Of a DNA stretch of 64,000 nt, positions 23,794 through 32,362 are shown in pieces. The notes under the pieces were generated by a model. That model was not told the origin of the DNA, did not search any database, and worked only from the letters and a program-made list of their open reading frames with translations. This stretch comes from Pseudonocardia nematodicida. GTDB taxonomy: Bacteria; Actinomycetota; Actinomycetes; Mycobacteriales; Pseudonocardiaceae. The stretch is from contig NZ_JBEDNQ010000016.1 in the NCBI RefSeq assembly GCF_040105385.1, forward strand, positions 38,357 through 102,356, in the 5' to 3' direction. Position numbers and translations under genes: made by a program. Numbering within the stretch: the stretch's first letter is position 1; each line of letters begins with the position of its first letter.

Positions 23794-25200
23794 TCAGACC
23801 GCGACCGGCTCCTCGGCCGCCTCCCGGCGCGGGAACACCAGGGCCGTCACCACCAGCATCGCCAGCGCCGCGGGCAGCGAGACCACGACCGAGTTGAGGT
23901 CGTCCGCCCGTCCGGTCGCCTCCCAGAACACCGTCACCGCGCCGCCGACCACGATCGTCGCGATCGCCGCGACGGCGCCCACCCGCCGCCAGAACAGCGC
24001 CGCGAGGATCACCGGGGTCAGCGCCGCGCCGTACATCGTGTAGGCGTACATCTGCAGCGCGAGCACCGACGGGAAGAACTGGACCATCACGAACGCCAGC
24101 ACCGCCAGCACCAGCACCGACGACCGTCCGACGAGCACCCCGAGCGGTCCGCCGGCGCGCTCGGGGCGACGCAGGAACACGACGTCGTAGACGATGTTCG
24201 CCGAGCTGGTCAGCAGGTACGACGACCCGGTCGTGACGATCAGTGCGAACGCGCCGACCAGCAGCAGCCCGCCGACGACAGGCGGGGTGATGTCGCCGCC
24301 GGCGAGCGCGAGCACCGCGGTGTCGGCCTCGATGCCGGGCAGCAGGAAGCTCGACGACGAGGCCAGCAGCACGATCGGGGTGATCATCAGCAGGGCGCCG
24401 CCGAAGAACAGCAGCGTCGCCCGGACCGCCGTCCTCGAGTCGCGGGCGGCCGACAGGCGCTGGTGCATGTTCTGGTCACCGAGGATCAGCAGGAACACCG
24501 GCAGGAAGTAGCCGAGCAGGGCCAGCGGGCCGAGACCGCCGGTCACCGTGCGCAGCGCGGGGTCGAGCCGGTCGACGTAGCCGCCCAGCCCGCCGACGTC
24601 GGTGGCGAAGACGTAGATCAGGCAGACGAACAGCCCGAGGACGACCAGCGCGGAGGAGATCGCGTCGGTCCAGGCGACCGACTTGAGCCCGCCGGACATC
24701 GACAGCACGGTGACCAGCACGGCGGCGACGATCGCGCCCTGGGTCTCGGACACCGGCACCAGCAGCGAGATGATGTAGCCGGCGCCGGTGAACTGGTACG
24801 CGGTGATCCCGACGAACGCGATGATGATCATGACGGTGCCGATGTAGCGCGCCGCCGTGCCGTAGCGGTCCTGGAACAGCTCCGGCACCGTCCGGAAGCC
24901 GCCGGTGCGGACCCGGGTCACCAGGATCAGCAGGCACAGGATCCCGATCAGCGTGCCGGCGAAGAAGAACATCCCGGCGATCGGGCCGTAGGTGTAGACG
25001 AAGTTCGCCCCACCGACGATCGACCCGCTGCCGACGAACGTCGCGAGCATCGTCGCGCCCAGCACCGTCGTGGACAGCGAGCGCCCGGCGAGCACGAAGT
25101 CCTCGCCGTCGCGCATCGACGACGCGCGGGAGAACCGCAGCGCCACGACGGCCATGAAGCCGAGGTAGAGCACCAGCAGCGTGACGTTGAGCGCGGCCAT
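23794..25200 (-). CDS. Sodium:solute symporter (SSS family)
   Basis: 468 residues, about 13 hydrophobic helices. Early motifs GRSLSTTVLGATMLATFVGSGSIVGGANFVYTYG and GGFRTVPELFQDRYG, and the family region GLKSVAWTDAISSALVVLG, identify the solute:sodium symporter family (PutP/PanF/SglT). The ATG at 25200 has a TGCAA-N6-TTGCA operator just upstream. The gene lies downstream of an RpiR regulator on the same strand and shares its operator type with a divergent amidohydrolase. The symporter probably imports the substrate, or a relative of it, that the amidohydrolase processes. Confidence 0.9.
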   Translation of the reverse strand: MAALNVTLLVLYLGFMAVVALRFSRASSMRDGEDFVLAGRSLSTTVLGATMLATFVGSGSIVGGANFVYTYGPIAGMFFFAGTLIGILCLLILVTRVRTGGFRTVPELFQDRYGTAARYIGTVMIIIAFVGITAYQFTGAGYIISLLVPVSETQGAIVAAVLVTVLSMSGGLKSVAWTDAISSALVVLGLFVCLIYVFATDVGGLGGYVDRLDPALRTVTGGLGPLALLGYFLPVFLLILGDQNMHQRLSAARDSRTAVRATLLFFGGALLMITPIVLLASSSSFLLPGIEADTAVLALAGGDITPPVVGGLLLVGAFALIVTTGSSYLLTSSANIVYDVVFLRRPERAGGPLGVLVGRSSVLVLAVLAFVMVQFFPSVLALQMYAYTMYGAALTPVILAALFWRRVGAVAAIATIVVGGAVTVFWEATGRADDLNSVVVSLPAALAMLVVTALVFPRREAAEEPVAV

Positions 25201-25214
25201 GGCGGGAGCCTAGA

Positions 25215-25230
25215 TGCAATATTCGTTGCA
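25215..25230. promoter_or_regulatory. RpiR operator ahead of the symporter
   Basis: TGCAA (25215-25219), N6, TTGCA (25226-25230), 15 nt before the symporter ATG and downstream of the RpiR stop. Identical arms and spacing recur at 26210-26225. Confidence 0.7.
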
Positions 25231-25241
25231 GACCAGGGCTG

Positions 25242-26180
25242 CTAGTCGTCCTCCACGATCCCGAGCGAGCCCCAGAGCCCGTCGAGCTCGGCGAGCCGGG
25301 CCCGCGTCGTCACCGGATCGGCGTCGGCGAGCAACCGCAGGATCGTCTGGGTGACGCTCACCGCGCAGACGATCGAGGGGACGAAGCCGCGGCCCTCGCT
25401 CGGGACCGTCACGACGACGTCGGCGAGCTCGGCGACCGCCGAGCGGCGGTCCACCACGGCGACGACGGTCGCGCCGGCGCGCCGGGCCACCTCGGCCGCC
25501 TGCCGCACGGTGACCGAGGTGCGCCAGAGGCTGAAGGTGAACAGGCAGTCCCCCTCGCCGAGCAGCCGGGCGCTGTTGAGCATCGCGGTCGCGGCGCCGT
25601 TCTGGACGGTCACGTCGTGTCCGAGCATCTGGGCGACGTGCGCGAGCTGGATCCCCGGTGCGGCGTAGGTGCCGGTGGCGAACACGACGGTCCGGCGGGC
25701 GGTGCGGACGGCCTCGGCGGCCCGGTGCACGGCCGCGGGATCGGTGCTCGCGAGCATGGTGTGCAGCAGGTGCAGGTCGTGCCCGACGACCCGGCGGACC
25801 ACGTCGTCGCCGGTCCCGGGCGGTGCCGACCTCGCGGGCTCGTCCGCACCGGCGGGACCGGGGTCGACACGGCCGGGGCCGTCCGGGTCGTCGGCGTACC
25901 GGTCGTCGGCGTAGAGGTCGTAGATCCGGTCGACGGCCAGCGACGACAGGTAGCGGCTGCGCAGCTCGGTCGCGAACTCCGGCCAGCCCCCGAAGCCGAC
26001 CGCCTGCGCCGCCCGCACGACGGTCGCCGGATTCACCCCCGCCGCACGCGCGACCGCATGGGTGGAGGCGTAGGCGCACAGCTCGGGGTCGGTCACCGCG
26101 GCGTCGAGCACCGCGCGGACGCCCCGGCCCGGCACGCGATCACCCACCAGGCCGTCGAGCCACCGCCGCAGATCGGCCAT
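25242..26180 (-). CDS. MurR/RpiR-family transcriptional regulator (HTH + SIS domain)
   Basis: 312 residues. The N-terminal RpiR HTH (STHAVARAAGVNPATVVRAAQAVGFGGWPEFATELRSRYL) is joined by a Pro/Asp-rich linker of about 35 residues to a SIS sugar-isomerase-like domain (TVVFATGTYAAPGIQLAHVAQMLG, GDCLFTFSLWRTSVTVRQAAEVARRAGATVVAVVD). Such regulators sense phosphorylated sugars or related compounds. Two TGCAA-N6-TTGCA sites bracket its gene, one before the symporter and one before the amidohydrolase, defining a local regulon. Confidence 0.9.
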   Translation of the reverse strand: MADLRRWLDGLVGDRVPGRGVRAVLDAAVTDPELCAYASTHAVARAAGVNPATVVRAAQAVGFGGWPEFATELRSRYLSSLAVDRIYDLYADDRYADDPDGPGRVDPGPAGADEPARSAPPGTGDDVVRRVVGHDLHLLHTMLASTDPAAVHRAAEAVRTARRTVVFATGTYAAPGIQLAHVAQMLGHDVTVQNGAATAMLNSARLLGEGDCLFTFSLWRTSVTVRQAAEVARRAGATVVAVVDRRSAVAELADVVVTVPSEGRGFVPSIVCAVSVTQTILRLLADADPVTTRARLAELDGLWGSLGIVEDD

Positions 26181-26209
26181 CGCCGTTGTCCTCTCGCGTC
26201 CCCGTCGTC

Positions 26210-26225
26210 TGCAACATATATTGCA
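26210..26225. promoter_or_regulatory. RpiR operator in the RpiR/amidohydrolase divergent region
   Basis: TGCAA (26210-26214), CATATA, TTGCA (26221-26225), with an extra matching outer base pair (CTGCAA...TTGCAG). It lies 34 nt before the amidohydrolase start and 30 nt before the RpiR start on the other strand, and can control both. AT-rich centre in a GC-rich genome. Confidence 0.72.
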
Positions 26226-26258
26226 GTGAAGTCACTGTTCCGTGTCGCTGGAGGCATC

Positions 26259-27515
26259 GTGCACCTGTCCCCCGTGCTGTCGGCCGTCCGCAACGCCCGC
26301 GTCGCCGATCCGGAGACGGCGACGGTGAGCGAGCCGCGTGACGTCCTGATCCGGGAGGGTCGGATCACCGAGGTCGCGCCGGCCGGCACCGCCGGGACCG
26401 AGGACGACACCCTCGACGCCGGCGGCCGGACCGTCCTTCCCGGACTGATCGACGCGCACGTGCACGTCACCGCCTCCACCGCCGACCTCGCGACCCTGGG
26501 CGACACCTCGCCGTTCCTGGTCGCGGCGCAGGCGCAGCGGCTGCTGAACGGCATGCTCGCCCGCGGCTTCACCACGGTCCGTGACGCCGCCGGCGCCGAC
26601 CACGGCATCGCCGAGGCGGTCCGCCGCGACCTGTTCGTCGGACCGCGGCTGTTCTTCGGCGGCAAGGCGCTGTCCCAGACCGGCGGGCACGGCGACGTCC
26701 GCGGCCCCGGCACCCAGGTGCTCGACCAGCACGTCTGCTGCCCGCACCTGGGCATCGTGTGCGACGGCGTGAGCGAGGTCCGCCGCGCCGCCCGGGACCA
26801 GCTCCGCACCGGTGCCGACCACATCAAGATCATGCTCTCCGGCGGGGTCGCGTCCCCGACCGACCGGATCGACTCCACCCAGTTCTCCGACGACGAGGTC
26901 CGCGCGATCGTCGAGGAGGCCGAGGCCGCCGACCGCTACGTGCTCGGGCACGCCTACACCGCCCGCGCCGTCGACCGCGGGCTCCGGCTCGGCGTGCGCT
27001 CGATCGAGCACGGCAACCTGATCGACTCCGGCAGCGTCGCGCTGTTCCGCGAGCACGACGCGTTCCTGGTCCCGACCCTGGTCACCTACGACCGGCTCAA
27101 GGCCGAGGGTGCCCGGCACGGCCTTCCGGTCGCCTCGCAGCTCAAGATCGACCAGGTACTCGCCGGCGGGCTCGACGCGCTGCGGCTGGCGACCGAGGGC
27201 GGGGTGAACGTCGTGTTCGGCACCGACCTGCTCGGTGAGATGCAGTCCCACCAGTCCGCCGAGTTCCGCATCCGGGCGCAGGTCGTGTCCTCGGCCGACG
27301 TGCTGCGCTCGGCGACGACGACGGCCGCGCGGCTGCTGCGCGCCGAGGGCGAACTCGGCGTCGTCGCGCCCGGTGCGCATGCGGACCTGGTCGTCGTCGA
27401 CGGCGACCCGCTCGACGACGTCACCGTGCTCGCCGACCCGGCGCACGCGCTGCACACGGTGGTCAAGGGCGGCCGCCCGGTCGTCGACGACGCCGGGCTC
27501 GTCCGGACCGGCTGA
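26259..27515 (+). CDS. Amidohydrolase-superfamily metal-dependent hydrolase (imidazolonepropionase/prolidase-like)
   Basis: 418 residues from GTG 26259, with GGAGG 5 nt upstream. The amidohydrolase metal motif is LPGLIDAHVHV, and a carboxylated-Lys-type strand is ADHIKIMLSGG. Further metal ligands lie in GHAYTARAVDRG and SIEHGNLID, and the catalytic Asp in VVFGTDLLGEM. The C-terminal ADLVVVDGDPL closes the composite beta domain. The pattern matches cytoplasmic dipeptidase/imidazolonepropionase-like enzymes (PF01979). It shares its operator type with the RpiR gene and the symporter, so an imported amide or dipeptide-like substrate is likely. Confidence 0.88.
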   Translation: MHLSPVLSAVRNARVADPETATVSEPRDVLIREGRITEVAPAGTAGTEDDTLDAGGRTVLPGLIDAHVHVTASTADLATLGDTSPFLVAAQAQRLLNGMLARGFTTVRDAAGADHGIAEAVRRDLFVGPRLFFGGKALSQTGGHGDVRGPGTQVLDQHVCCPHLGIVCDGVSEVRRAARDQLRTGADHIKIMLSGGVASPTDRIDSTQFSDDEVRAIVEEAEAADRYVLGHAYTARAVDRGLRLGVRSIEHGNLIDSGSVALFREHDAFLVPTLVTYDRLKAEGARHGLPVASQLKIDQVLAGGLDALRLATEGGVNVVFGTDLLGEMQSHQSAEFRIRAQVVSSADVLRSATTTAARLLRAEGELGVVAPGAHADLVVVDGDPLDDVTVLADPAHALHTVVKGGRPVVDDAGLVRTG

Positions 27516-27607
27516 ACGCAACCCCCTTCACCCTGTGTCATCACTCATCGCGGGGTGACGGCGTGTCCGCACGGCTGGCGCGTCCGGATTCGCGAGGATC
27601 TCCCCTC

Positions 27608-28414
27608 GTGCGAGTCCGACGGTGGAAGCAGGTCGCGCTGGCGGCCACGGTGCTGGTGACGGTGTCCGGATGCGGGTCGCCGGGGGCGTTCGCCGACGCC
27701 CTGGACTCGGCGATCGAGGCGGGCGTGTTCGACCCGGCGGAGTCCGGCGCCGGTGACTCGGCCGGGACCTACGCCGTGTGGGCCGACGGCCGGGAGGCCG
27801 CCCCCGGCAGCGCCGCCGCCCAGGTGACCGGGCTGGAGGTCAAGGGGCGCGCCCCGAAGACCGGCTACTCGCGCGACGAGTTCGGCCGCCGCTGGGCCGA
27901 CGTCGACCGGGACGGCTGCGACCAGCGCAACCAGGTCCTCGCCCGGGACATGGACGGCGAGACCTTCAAGCCGGGCACACGGGACTGTGTCGTGCTCACC
28001 GGCGTCCTGCAGGGCTCCTACACCGGGAAGACCATCGAGTTCACCCGCGGGCAGGACACCAGTACGGCGGTACAGATCGACCACGTCGTCGCGCTGTCCG
28101 ACGCCTGGCAGAAGGGCGCCCAGCAGCTCGACCCGCAGACCCGCGAGATGATCGGGAACGACCCGCTGAACCTGATCGCCGTCGACGGCCCGACCAACGC
28201 CCGCAAGGGCGACGGCGACGCCGCCACCTGGCTCCCGCCGGACGCCGGCTACCGGTGCGCCTACGTCGCCCGGCAGGTCGCGGTGAAGGCCAAGTACGAC
28301 CTCTGGGTCACCGCCGCCGAGCGGGACGCGATGAACCGCGTGCTGGGCAGCTGCCCGGACCGGGCCTCCACCACCGACGCCGACGCGGCGCAGCCGGCGC
28401 ACACCCTGCGCTGA
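27608..28414 (+). CDS. Secreted HNH-family (DUF1524-like) nuclease, predicted lipoprotein
   Basis: 268 residues from GTG 27608. The signal peptide ends in a lipobox (ATVLVTVSGC), so the mature protein should start at Cys about residue 22. The catalytic region is STAVQIDHVVALSDAWQKGAQ, then NDPLNLIAVDGPTNARKGDGD, the DHV...N...N arrangement of the DUF1524/HNH family. Homologous small secreted nucleases are common in actinobacteria and are thought to degrade extracellular nucleic acid. The gene sits alone, followed by a cluster of palindromic repeats. Confidence 0.87.
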   Translation: MRVRRWKQVALAATVLVTVSGCGSPGAFADALDSAIEAGVFDPAESGAGDSAGTYAVWADGREAAPGSAAAQVTGLEVKGRAPKTGYSRDEFGRRWADVDRDGCDQRNQVLARDMDGETFKPGTRDCVVLTGVLQGSYTGKTIEFTRGQDTSTAVQIDHVVALSDAWQKGAQQLDPQTREMIGNDPLNLIAVDGPTNARKGDGDAATWLPPDAGYRCAYVARQVAVKAKYDLWVTAAERDAMNRVLGSCPDRASTTDADAAQPAHTLR

Positions 28415-28437
28415 ACGGCGCCACCCCGTGCCACGCC

Positions 28438-28646
28438 CATGATCCCTCTCCGCGGAATCCGGTGAGTACTGCACTGCCCGCGAGGTTCCACAGACAGGGA
28501 TCACTCTCATGATCCGTCTCTATGGAATCCGCGTCGCACCGCACCGCTTCCCGGGTTCCGTAGAGAAGGATCATGCGCCCATGAACCTTCTCCGCGGAAC
28601 CTGCGCGCGACTCCACCTGCACGTGGCTTCCACAGAGAAGGATCAT
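28438..28646. repeat. Three tandem palindromic repeat units between the HNH and dgt genes
   Basis: Units begin at 28438, 28508 and 28580 (spacing 70-72 nt). Each starts CATGATCC.TCTC..-GGAA or a close variant and ends with the complementary GTTCC..AGAG-AAGGATCATG, so each folds into one long imperfect hairpin with a GC-rich loop. Arms are conserved while loops diverge. They fill the space downstream of the converging stops of the HNH gene and dgt. Confidence 0.8.
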
Positions 28647-28689
28647 GGGTGAGGCTCGCGCCGGGCGGGCCCGACACGGCCGGGGCGGC

Positions 28690-29991
28690 TCAGGAGGGGC
28701 GGCACAGCTCCCGGTGCCAGGCCACGGCGTGCGCGTCGGTGAGCAGCGCGACCTGGTCGATCACCACCCGGAGCCGGGCCGCGTCGTCGCCGGCGCGCAC
28801 CCAGTCCTCGGCCCGCACCGGGTCGAGGACGTCCGGGGCGCGGGCGGTCAGGGCCGCGACCAGCTCGGCCAGCAGCTCCCGCTGCCGCGCCTGCATCGCG
28901 AGGCGCTCCGGGTCGCTCATCACGTAACGGGTGGCCAGCGCCTTGAGCAGCACGACCTCGGCCTCGGCGCCGGCCGGGACGACGAGGTCGGCGCGGTGCC
29001 GGGCGAGCGGGGCGTCGCCGTAGGTGTCGAGGGTCGCGTCGGTGGCGGCGTGCGCGAACCGGCCCACCAGCTCGCTGGTCATCCGCTTCATCGCGACGAG
29101 GTCGTCCCCGGCGGCGGCGCGGACGTCGAACCCGCGGACCGCCCGCACCACCGGCAGCGCGTCGAGCCGGGCGGCGGCCTCGGCGCACGCCCCGGTCTCG
29201 GGCCCGAACAGCCGCGCGGCCTCCGCGGCGAGCGCGGCCCGCTCGACCGGTGAGGACAGCACGGCGAGGTCCATCCGGCCGGCCAGCACCGCGTCCTCGA
29301 CGTCGTGCACCGAGTAGGCGACGTCGTCGGCCCAGTCCATGACCTGGGCCTCCATGCTGCGCACGCCGGGACGGGCACCGATCCGCACCCAGTCCAGGGC
29401 GGGCACGTCGTCGGGGTAGGCGCCGAACTTGCGCTCCGCCCCACGACGCGGCCACGGGTACTTGGCCGACGCGTCCAGCGTCGCCCGGGTCAGGTTGAGC
29501 CCGCCGGGGACGCGGCCGTCGAGCGAGCGGGCCTTCGGCTCGAGCCTGGTGAGGATCCGCAGAGTCTGCGCGTTCCCCTCGAACCCGCCGCACCCGGCCC
29601 CGGCCTCGTCCAGGGCGCGCTCGCCGTTGTGCCCGAACGGCGGGTGGCCGATGTCGTGGGCGAGCCCGGCGGCGTCGACGACATCAGGGTCCAGCCCCAG
29701 GTCCTCGGCGATGCCGCGGCCGATCTGGGCGACCTCCAGCGAGTGTGTGAGCCGGGTCCGCGGGATGCCGGTGACCTCGGCGCCCTCCCCCGGCCCGACG
29801 ACCTGGGTCTTGCCGGCCAGGCGGCGCAGCGCCGCCGAGTGCAGCACCCGGGCGCGGTCCCGGGAGAACGGGCTGCGCCGCTCGACCCGCCCACGCTCCC
29901 CCAGCCCGGAGCCCTTCGGCGGCTCCGGATGCGGCCGCTCGGCATCGGCAGATGTGTATCCGGGTTCGGCGGAGGTGGCGAACGCGCTCAT
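28690..29991 (-). CDS. dgt: dGTP triphosphohydrolase (HD domain)
   Basis: 433 residues. The HD signature is DAAGLAHDIGHPPFGHNGERALD, preceded by RLTHSLEVAQIGRGIAEDLG and followed by MDWADDVAYSVHDVEDAV, all diagnostic of the Dgt family. It hydrolyses dGTP to deoxyguanosine and triphosphate, controlling dNTP pools. Its ATG overlaps the stop of the upstream DUF218 gene by 4 nt. It belongs to the same neighbourhood as dnaG, as in mycobacteria. Confidence 0.95.
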   Translation of the reverse strand: MSAFATSAEPGYTSADAERPHPEPPKGSGLGERGRVERRSPFSRDRARVLHSAALRRLAGKTQVVGPGEGAEVTGIPRTRLTHSLEVAQIGRGIAEDLGLDPDVVDAAGLAHDIGHPPFGHNGERALDEAGAGCGGFEGNAQTLRILTRLEPKARSLDGRVPGGLNLTRATLDASAKYPWPRRGAERKFGAYPDDVPALDWVRIGARPGVRSMEAQVMDWADDVAYSVHDVEDAVLAGRMDLAVLSSPVERAALAAEAARLFGPETGACAEAAARLDALPVVRAVRGFDVRAAAGDDLVAMKRMTSELVGRFAHAATDATLDTYGDAPLARHRADLVVPAGAEAEVVLLKALATRYVMSDPERLAMQARQRELLAELVAALTARAPDVLDPVRAEDWVRAGDDAARLRVVIDQVALLTDAHAVAWHRELCRPS

Positions 29992-30707
29992 CCCAGCCCG
30001 CTGCTCGCGGTGTCGACCGAGGCGTGGGTGAGCTCGTAGAACAGCATCGCGCCGGTCTCGCGGTAGATGTAGCGGGCCTGCGTCTCGCGGGTCTGCACGA
30101 TCGGCCCGCTACGGGTCGGCGACGTCCAGGCCTCCAGCCCCGCGTCCCGGGCCATCGTCCGGGCGCGCAGGCTGTGCCACGGGTCGGACACCAGCAGCGC
30201 CGAGGACCAGCCCTGCTCGCGGGCGTCCGCGGCGACGGCCTCCAGGCTGCCGAGGGTGTCGACGCCTTCGGGGACCGCTTCCACCGCCGAGGCCGGCACC
30301 CCACGGCCGATCAGCCAGTCGCGGCTGGCCTCGGCCTCGGTGTAGCGGTCCCCGGTGCGGCCGCCGCCGACCGTGACGATCCGAGGCGCGATCCCGTCGG
30401 CGTAGAGCTGGGCGGCGTGCCGCAGCCGCGCGGCCAGCACCGCGCTCGGCTCGCCGTTGTACTGCGCGGCCCCCAGCACGACGACGGCGTCCACCGGGCG
30501 CTGGTCGTCGACCCGGGCGACCTGCCAGACCCGCAGCGCCGTCACCCCGACCACCGCGACGATCATGATCAGGCCGCCGACGAGCAGCCGGGCGCCCCAG
30601 GTCAGGCCGCGGCGCACCGGGGTCGGCCGCGGCGGCGCCGGTGGGCGCGGCACGGGGGGCGCGGCACCCGGCCCGCCCAGGCCGCGGCGCGAGGAGGGAG
30701 CGCTCAT
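29988..30707 (-). CDS. YdcF/SanA-like DUF218 membrane protein
   Basis: 239 residues. A Pro/Arg-rich N-terminal tail, one transmembrane helix (LLVGGLIMIVAVVGVTALRVW), then the DUF218 domain with DAVVVLGAAQYNGEPSAVLAARL, PRIVTVGGGRTGDRYTEAEA and ALLVSDPWHSLRARTMARDAGL. Related proteins (ElyC, SanA, YdcF) act at the cell envelope. The catalytic role is unresolved. It overlaps dgt and the XdhC-like gene by 4 nt on either side, forming one operon. Confidence 0.87.
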   Translation of the reverse strand: MSAPSSRRGLGGPGAAPPVPRPPAPPRPTPVRRGLTWGARLLVGGLIMIVAVVGVTALRVWQVARVDDQRPVDAVVVLGAAQYNGEPSAVLAARLRHAAQLYADGIAPRIVTVGGGRTGDRYTEAEASRDWLIGRGVPASAVEAVPEGVDTLGSLEAVAADAREQGWSSALLVSDPWHSLRARTMARDAGLEAWTSPTRSGPIVQTRETQARYIYRETGAMLFYELTHASVDTASSGLG

Positions 30708-31810
30708 CCGCCGATCCGCCCGGCCGACGCCGCGAGCGCACCGGCGGTCCGCCCGGCCCGGCGCGCGATCACCTGCGCGACGATCGACACCGCGGTCTCG
30801 GCCGGGGTGCGCGCGCCCAGGTCCAGCCCGACCGGGCCGTGGATCGCGGCCAGCCCGGCCTCGTCGACGCCGGCGGCGACCAGCCGGCCGCGGCGCGCGG
30901 CCTGGGTGCGGCGCGAGCCCAGCGCGCCGAGGAAGCCGCGGCCGTGCGCGAGCCCGTCGCGCAGCACCGCGTCGAACGCCGGGTCATGGTCCAGGAGCAC
31001 GAGCACGTCGGCGTCGGTGAAGCCGGCGACCGCCGCGCGCGCCTCGTCGAGCGTGGTGACGGTGCGGGTGGACCAGCCGAGCAGGCCGGCCTGGGCGTCC
31101 AGCGCGGCGCCGAGCGCGCCCGCGCCGACGATCAGCATCGACGGCACCGGCACCCAGACGTCGAGCAGCACGTCGGTCCCGGCGGCGGAGAGGCGCTCGG
31201 TGGCCGTCGCGCCGCGGCGCAGCAGGTCCCGTGCCGCCTCGGTGGCCGCGGCCGTCGCATCCGGTTCACCGAGCCCGCCGAGCCGGTCGGTGAGGTCGTC
31301 ACCGGTCAGCAGCAGCACCGTCCCGCCGCCGACGACCGACGCCAGCGCGGCCGGCCGGGCCGCCTCCAGGGCCTCGCCGAGCCGGACCGCGACGTCGCCG
31401 GGCAGCGGGTGCCCGACCAGCGTCGCCCCACCGGCGCAGGCCAGCCCGGCGTCCAGGGCCGCGGTCTCGGCGACGTGCGCCTCGCGCGTCGTGCCCGCCC
31501 CGTGCGCGGCCTCGGAGACCAGCGGGCGGGCCGTGTCGTCCAGCGCGCCGGCGTAGAGCAGGCCGCTGAACTCGCCGTCCCGCGTCCCGGCCAGGATCTG
31601 CCCGGACTCGACCGAGCCGAACCCGTGCCGCTCCAGTACCCGGACGACGCCGATCCCCGAGGGCCCCGGAGCTCCGCCCGCGGACCAGCGGCGCAGCGCC
31701 GCACCGAGCAGGCGACGGGACTGTGCCGGCACGCTGCCGCCCGTCTCCGGGCTGTCGGCCGGTGGAGTCGCGGTGGTCACGGTGGCCAGGGTAGCGACGG
31801 GCCCCGACAT
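30704..31810 (-). CDS. XdhC/CoxI-family protein
   Basis: 368 residues. The N-terminal XdhC_CoxI-like region is degenerate (FSGLLYAGALDDTARPL). The C-terminal XdhC Rossmann domain is clear: VPVPSMLIVGAGALGAALDAQAGLLGWSTRTVT, DVLVLLDHDPAFDAVLRDGLAHGRGFLGALGSRRTQAARRGRLVAAGVDEAGLAAIHGPVGLDLGARTPAETAVSIVAQVIA. XdhC proteins insert sulfurated molybdenum cofactor into xanthine dehydrogenase-type enzymes. No such enzyme is encoded nearby, so its client is unknown. It overlaps the DUF218 gene by 4 nt. Confidence 0.88.
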   Translation of the reverse strand: MSGPVATLATVTTATPPADSPETGGSVPAQSRRLLGAALRRWSAGGAPGPSGIGVVRVLERHGFGSVESGQILAGTRDGEFSGLLYAGALDDTARPLVSEAAHGAGTTREAHVAETAALDAGLACAGGATLVGHPLPGDVAVRLGEALEAARPAALASVVGGGTVLLLTGDDLTDRLGGLGEPDATAAATEAARDLLRRGATATERLSAAGTDVLLDVWVPVPSMLIVGAGALGAALDAQAGLLGWSTRTVTTLDEARAAVAGFTDADVLVLLDHDPAFDAVLRDGLAHGRGFLGALGSRRTQAARRGRLVAAGVDEAGLAAIHGPVGLDLGARTPAETAVSIVAQVIARRAGRTAGALAASAGRIGG

Positions 31811-31834
31811 TCCACGCGCAGGCGCGGCCGCGAG

Positions 31835-32206
31835 TCAGGCGATCGGGCCCGCCAGGTTCAGCGTGTTGCCGTCCGGGTCCGTGACGTGCGCGACCCGTTG
31901 ACCCCACGGCATGTTGTTCGCCTCACCCTCGGCCGTCCCGCCGAGCTCGCGCACCCGCGGCAGCAGCACGTCGACGTCCGCGGCGGAGTCCAGCTCCGCG
32001 GACAGCAGGAACCGCTGCGGACCGGCTTGGGCGCCGGCGTCGCACACGATCCCCAGCCGGGTCCCGCCCAGCTCCAGGCCCAGGTAGAACGCCGGTCCCT
32101 CGGCGGGCTGGCGGACGGTCTCGACGGCGCCGAGCAGCTCTCGGTAGAAGGCCGCGAGCCGCTCGCCGTCGGTGCTGACGATCATCGGGTCGAGTCGGGG
32201 AACCAT
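31835..32206 (-). CDS. VOC-family (glyoxalase/bleomycin-resistance-like) protein
   Basis: 123 residues from ATG 32206. It has the two beta-alpha-beta-beta-beta modules of the VOC fold: MIVSTDGERLAAFYRELLGAVETVRQPAEGPAFYLGLELGGTRLGIV, then FLLSAELDSAADVDVLLPRVRELGG...WGQRVAHVTDPDGNTLNLAGPI. The DPDGN motif is typical. Substrate or metal use cannot be told. A longer frame from 32233 is possible. Confidence 0.85.
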   Translation of the reverse strand: MVPRLDPMIVSTDGERLAAFYRELLGAVETVRQPAEGPAFYLGLELGGTRLGIVCDAGAQAGPQRFLLSAELDSAADVDVLLPRVRELGGTAEGEANNMPWGQRVAHVTDPDGNTLNLAGPIA

Positions 32207-32362
32207 GCACGTACCGACCGCGTGGTCGATCACATCTCATCGGTTCCCAGGTGACGATTCGGCGTGATAGGCGTTACCAACGAGACGTGTGCAGGCCGGA
32301 ACCGTACGATCCGGGCACGCGTTGTACGCGTCGAGACCTACCGCATCGCGAGTGAAGGAGTC

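Noticed and set aside
28438..28646. CRISPR-like regular spacing of repeats
   Set aside because: Units are themselves palindromic along their whole length, only three in number, with no 30-nt spacer/repeat alternation and no cas genes nearby.
32207..32362. Mg2+ riboswitch (M-box) ahead of the CNNM operon
   Set aside because: I could not recognise conserved M-box stems or sequence blocks in the 156-nt region, so only the coupled short ORF is reported.
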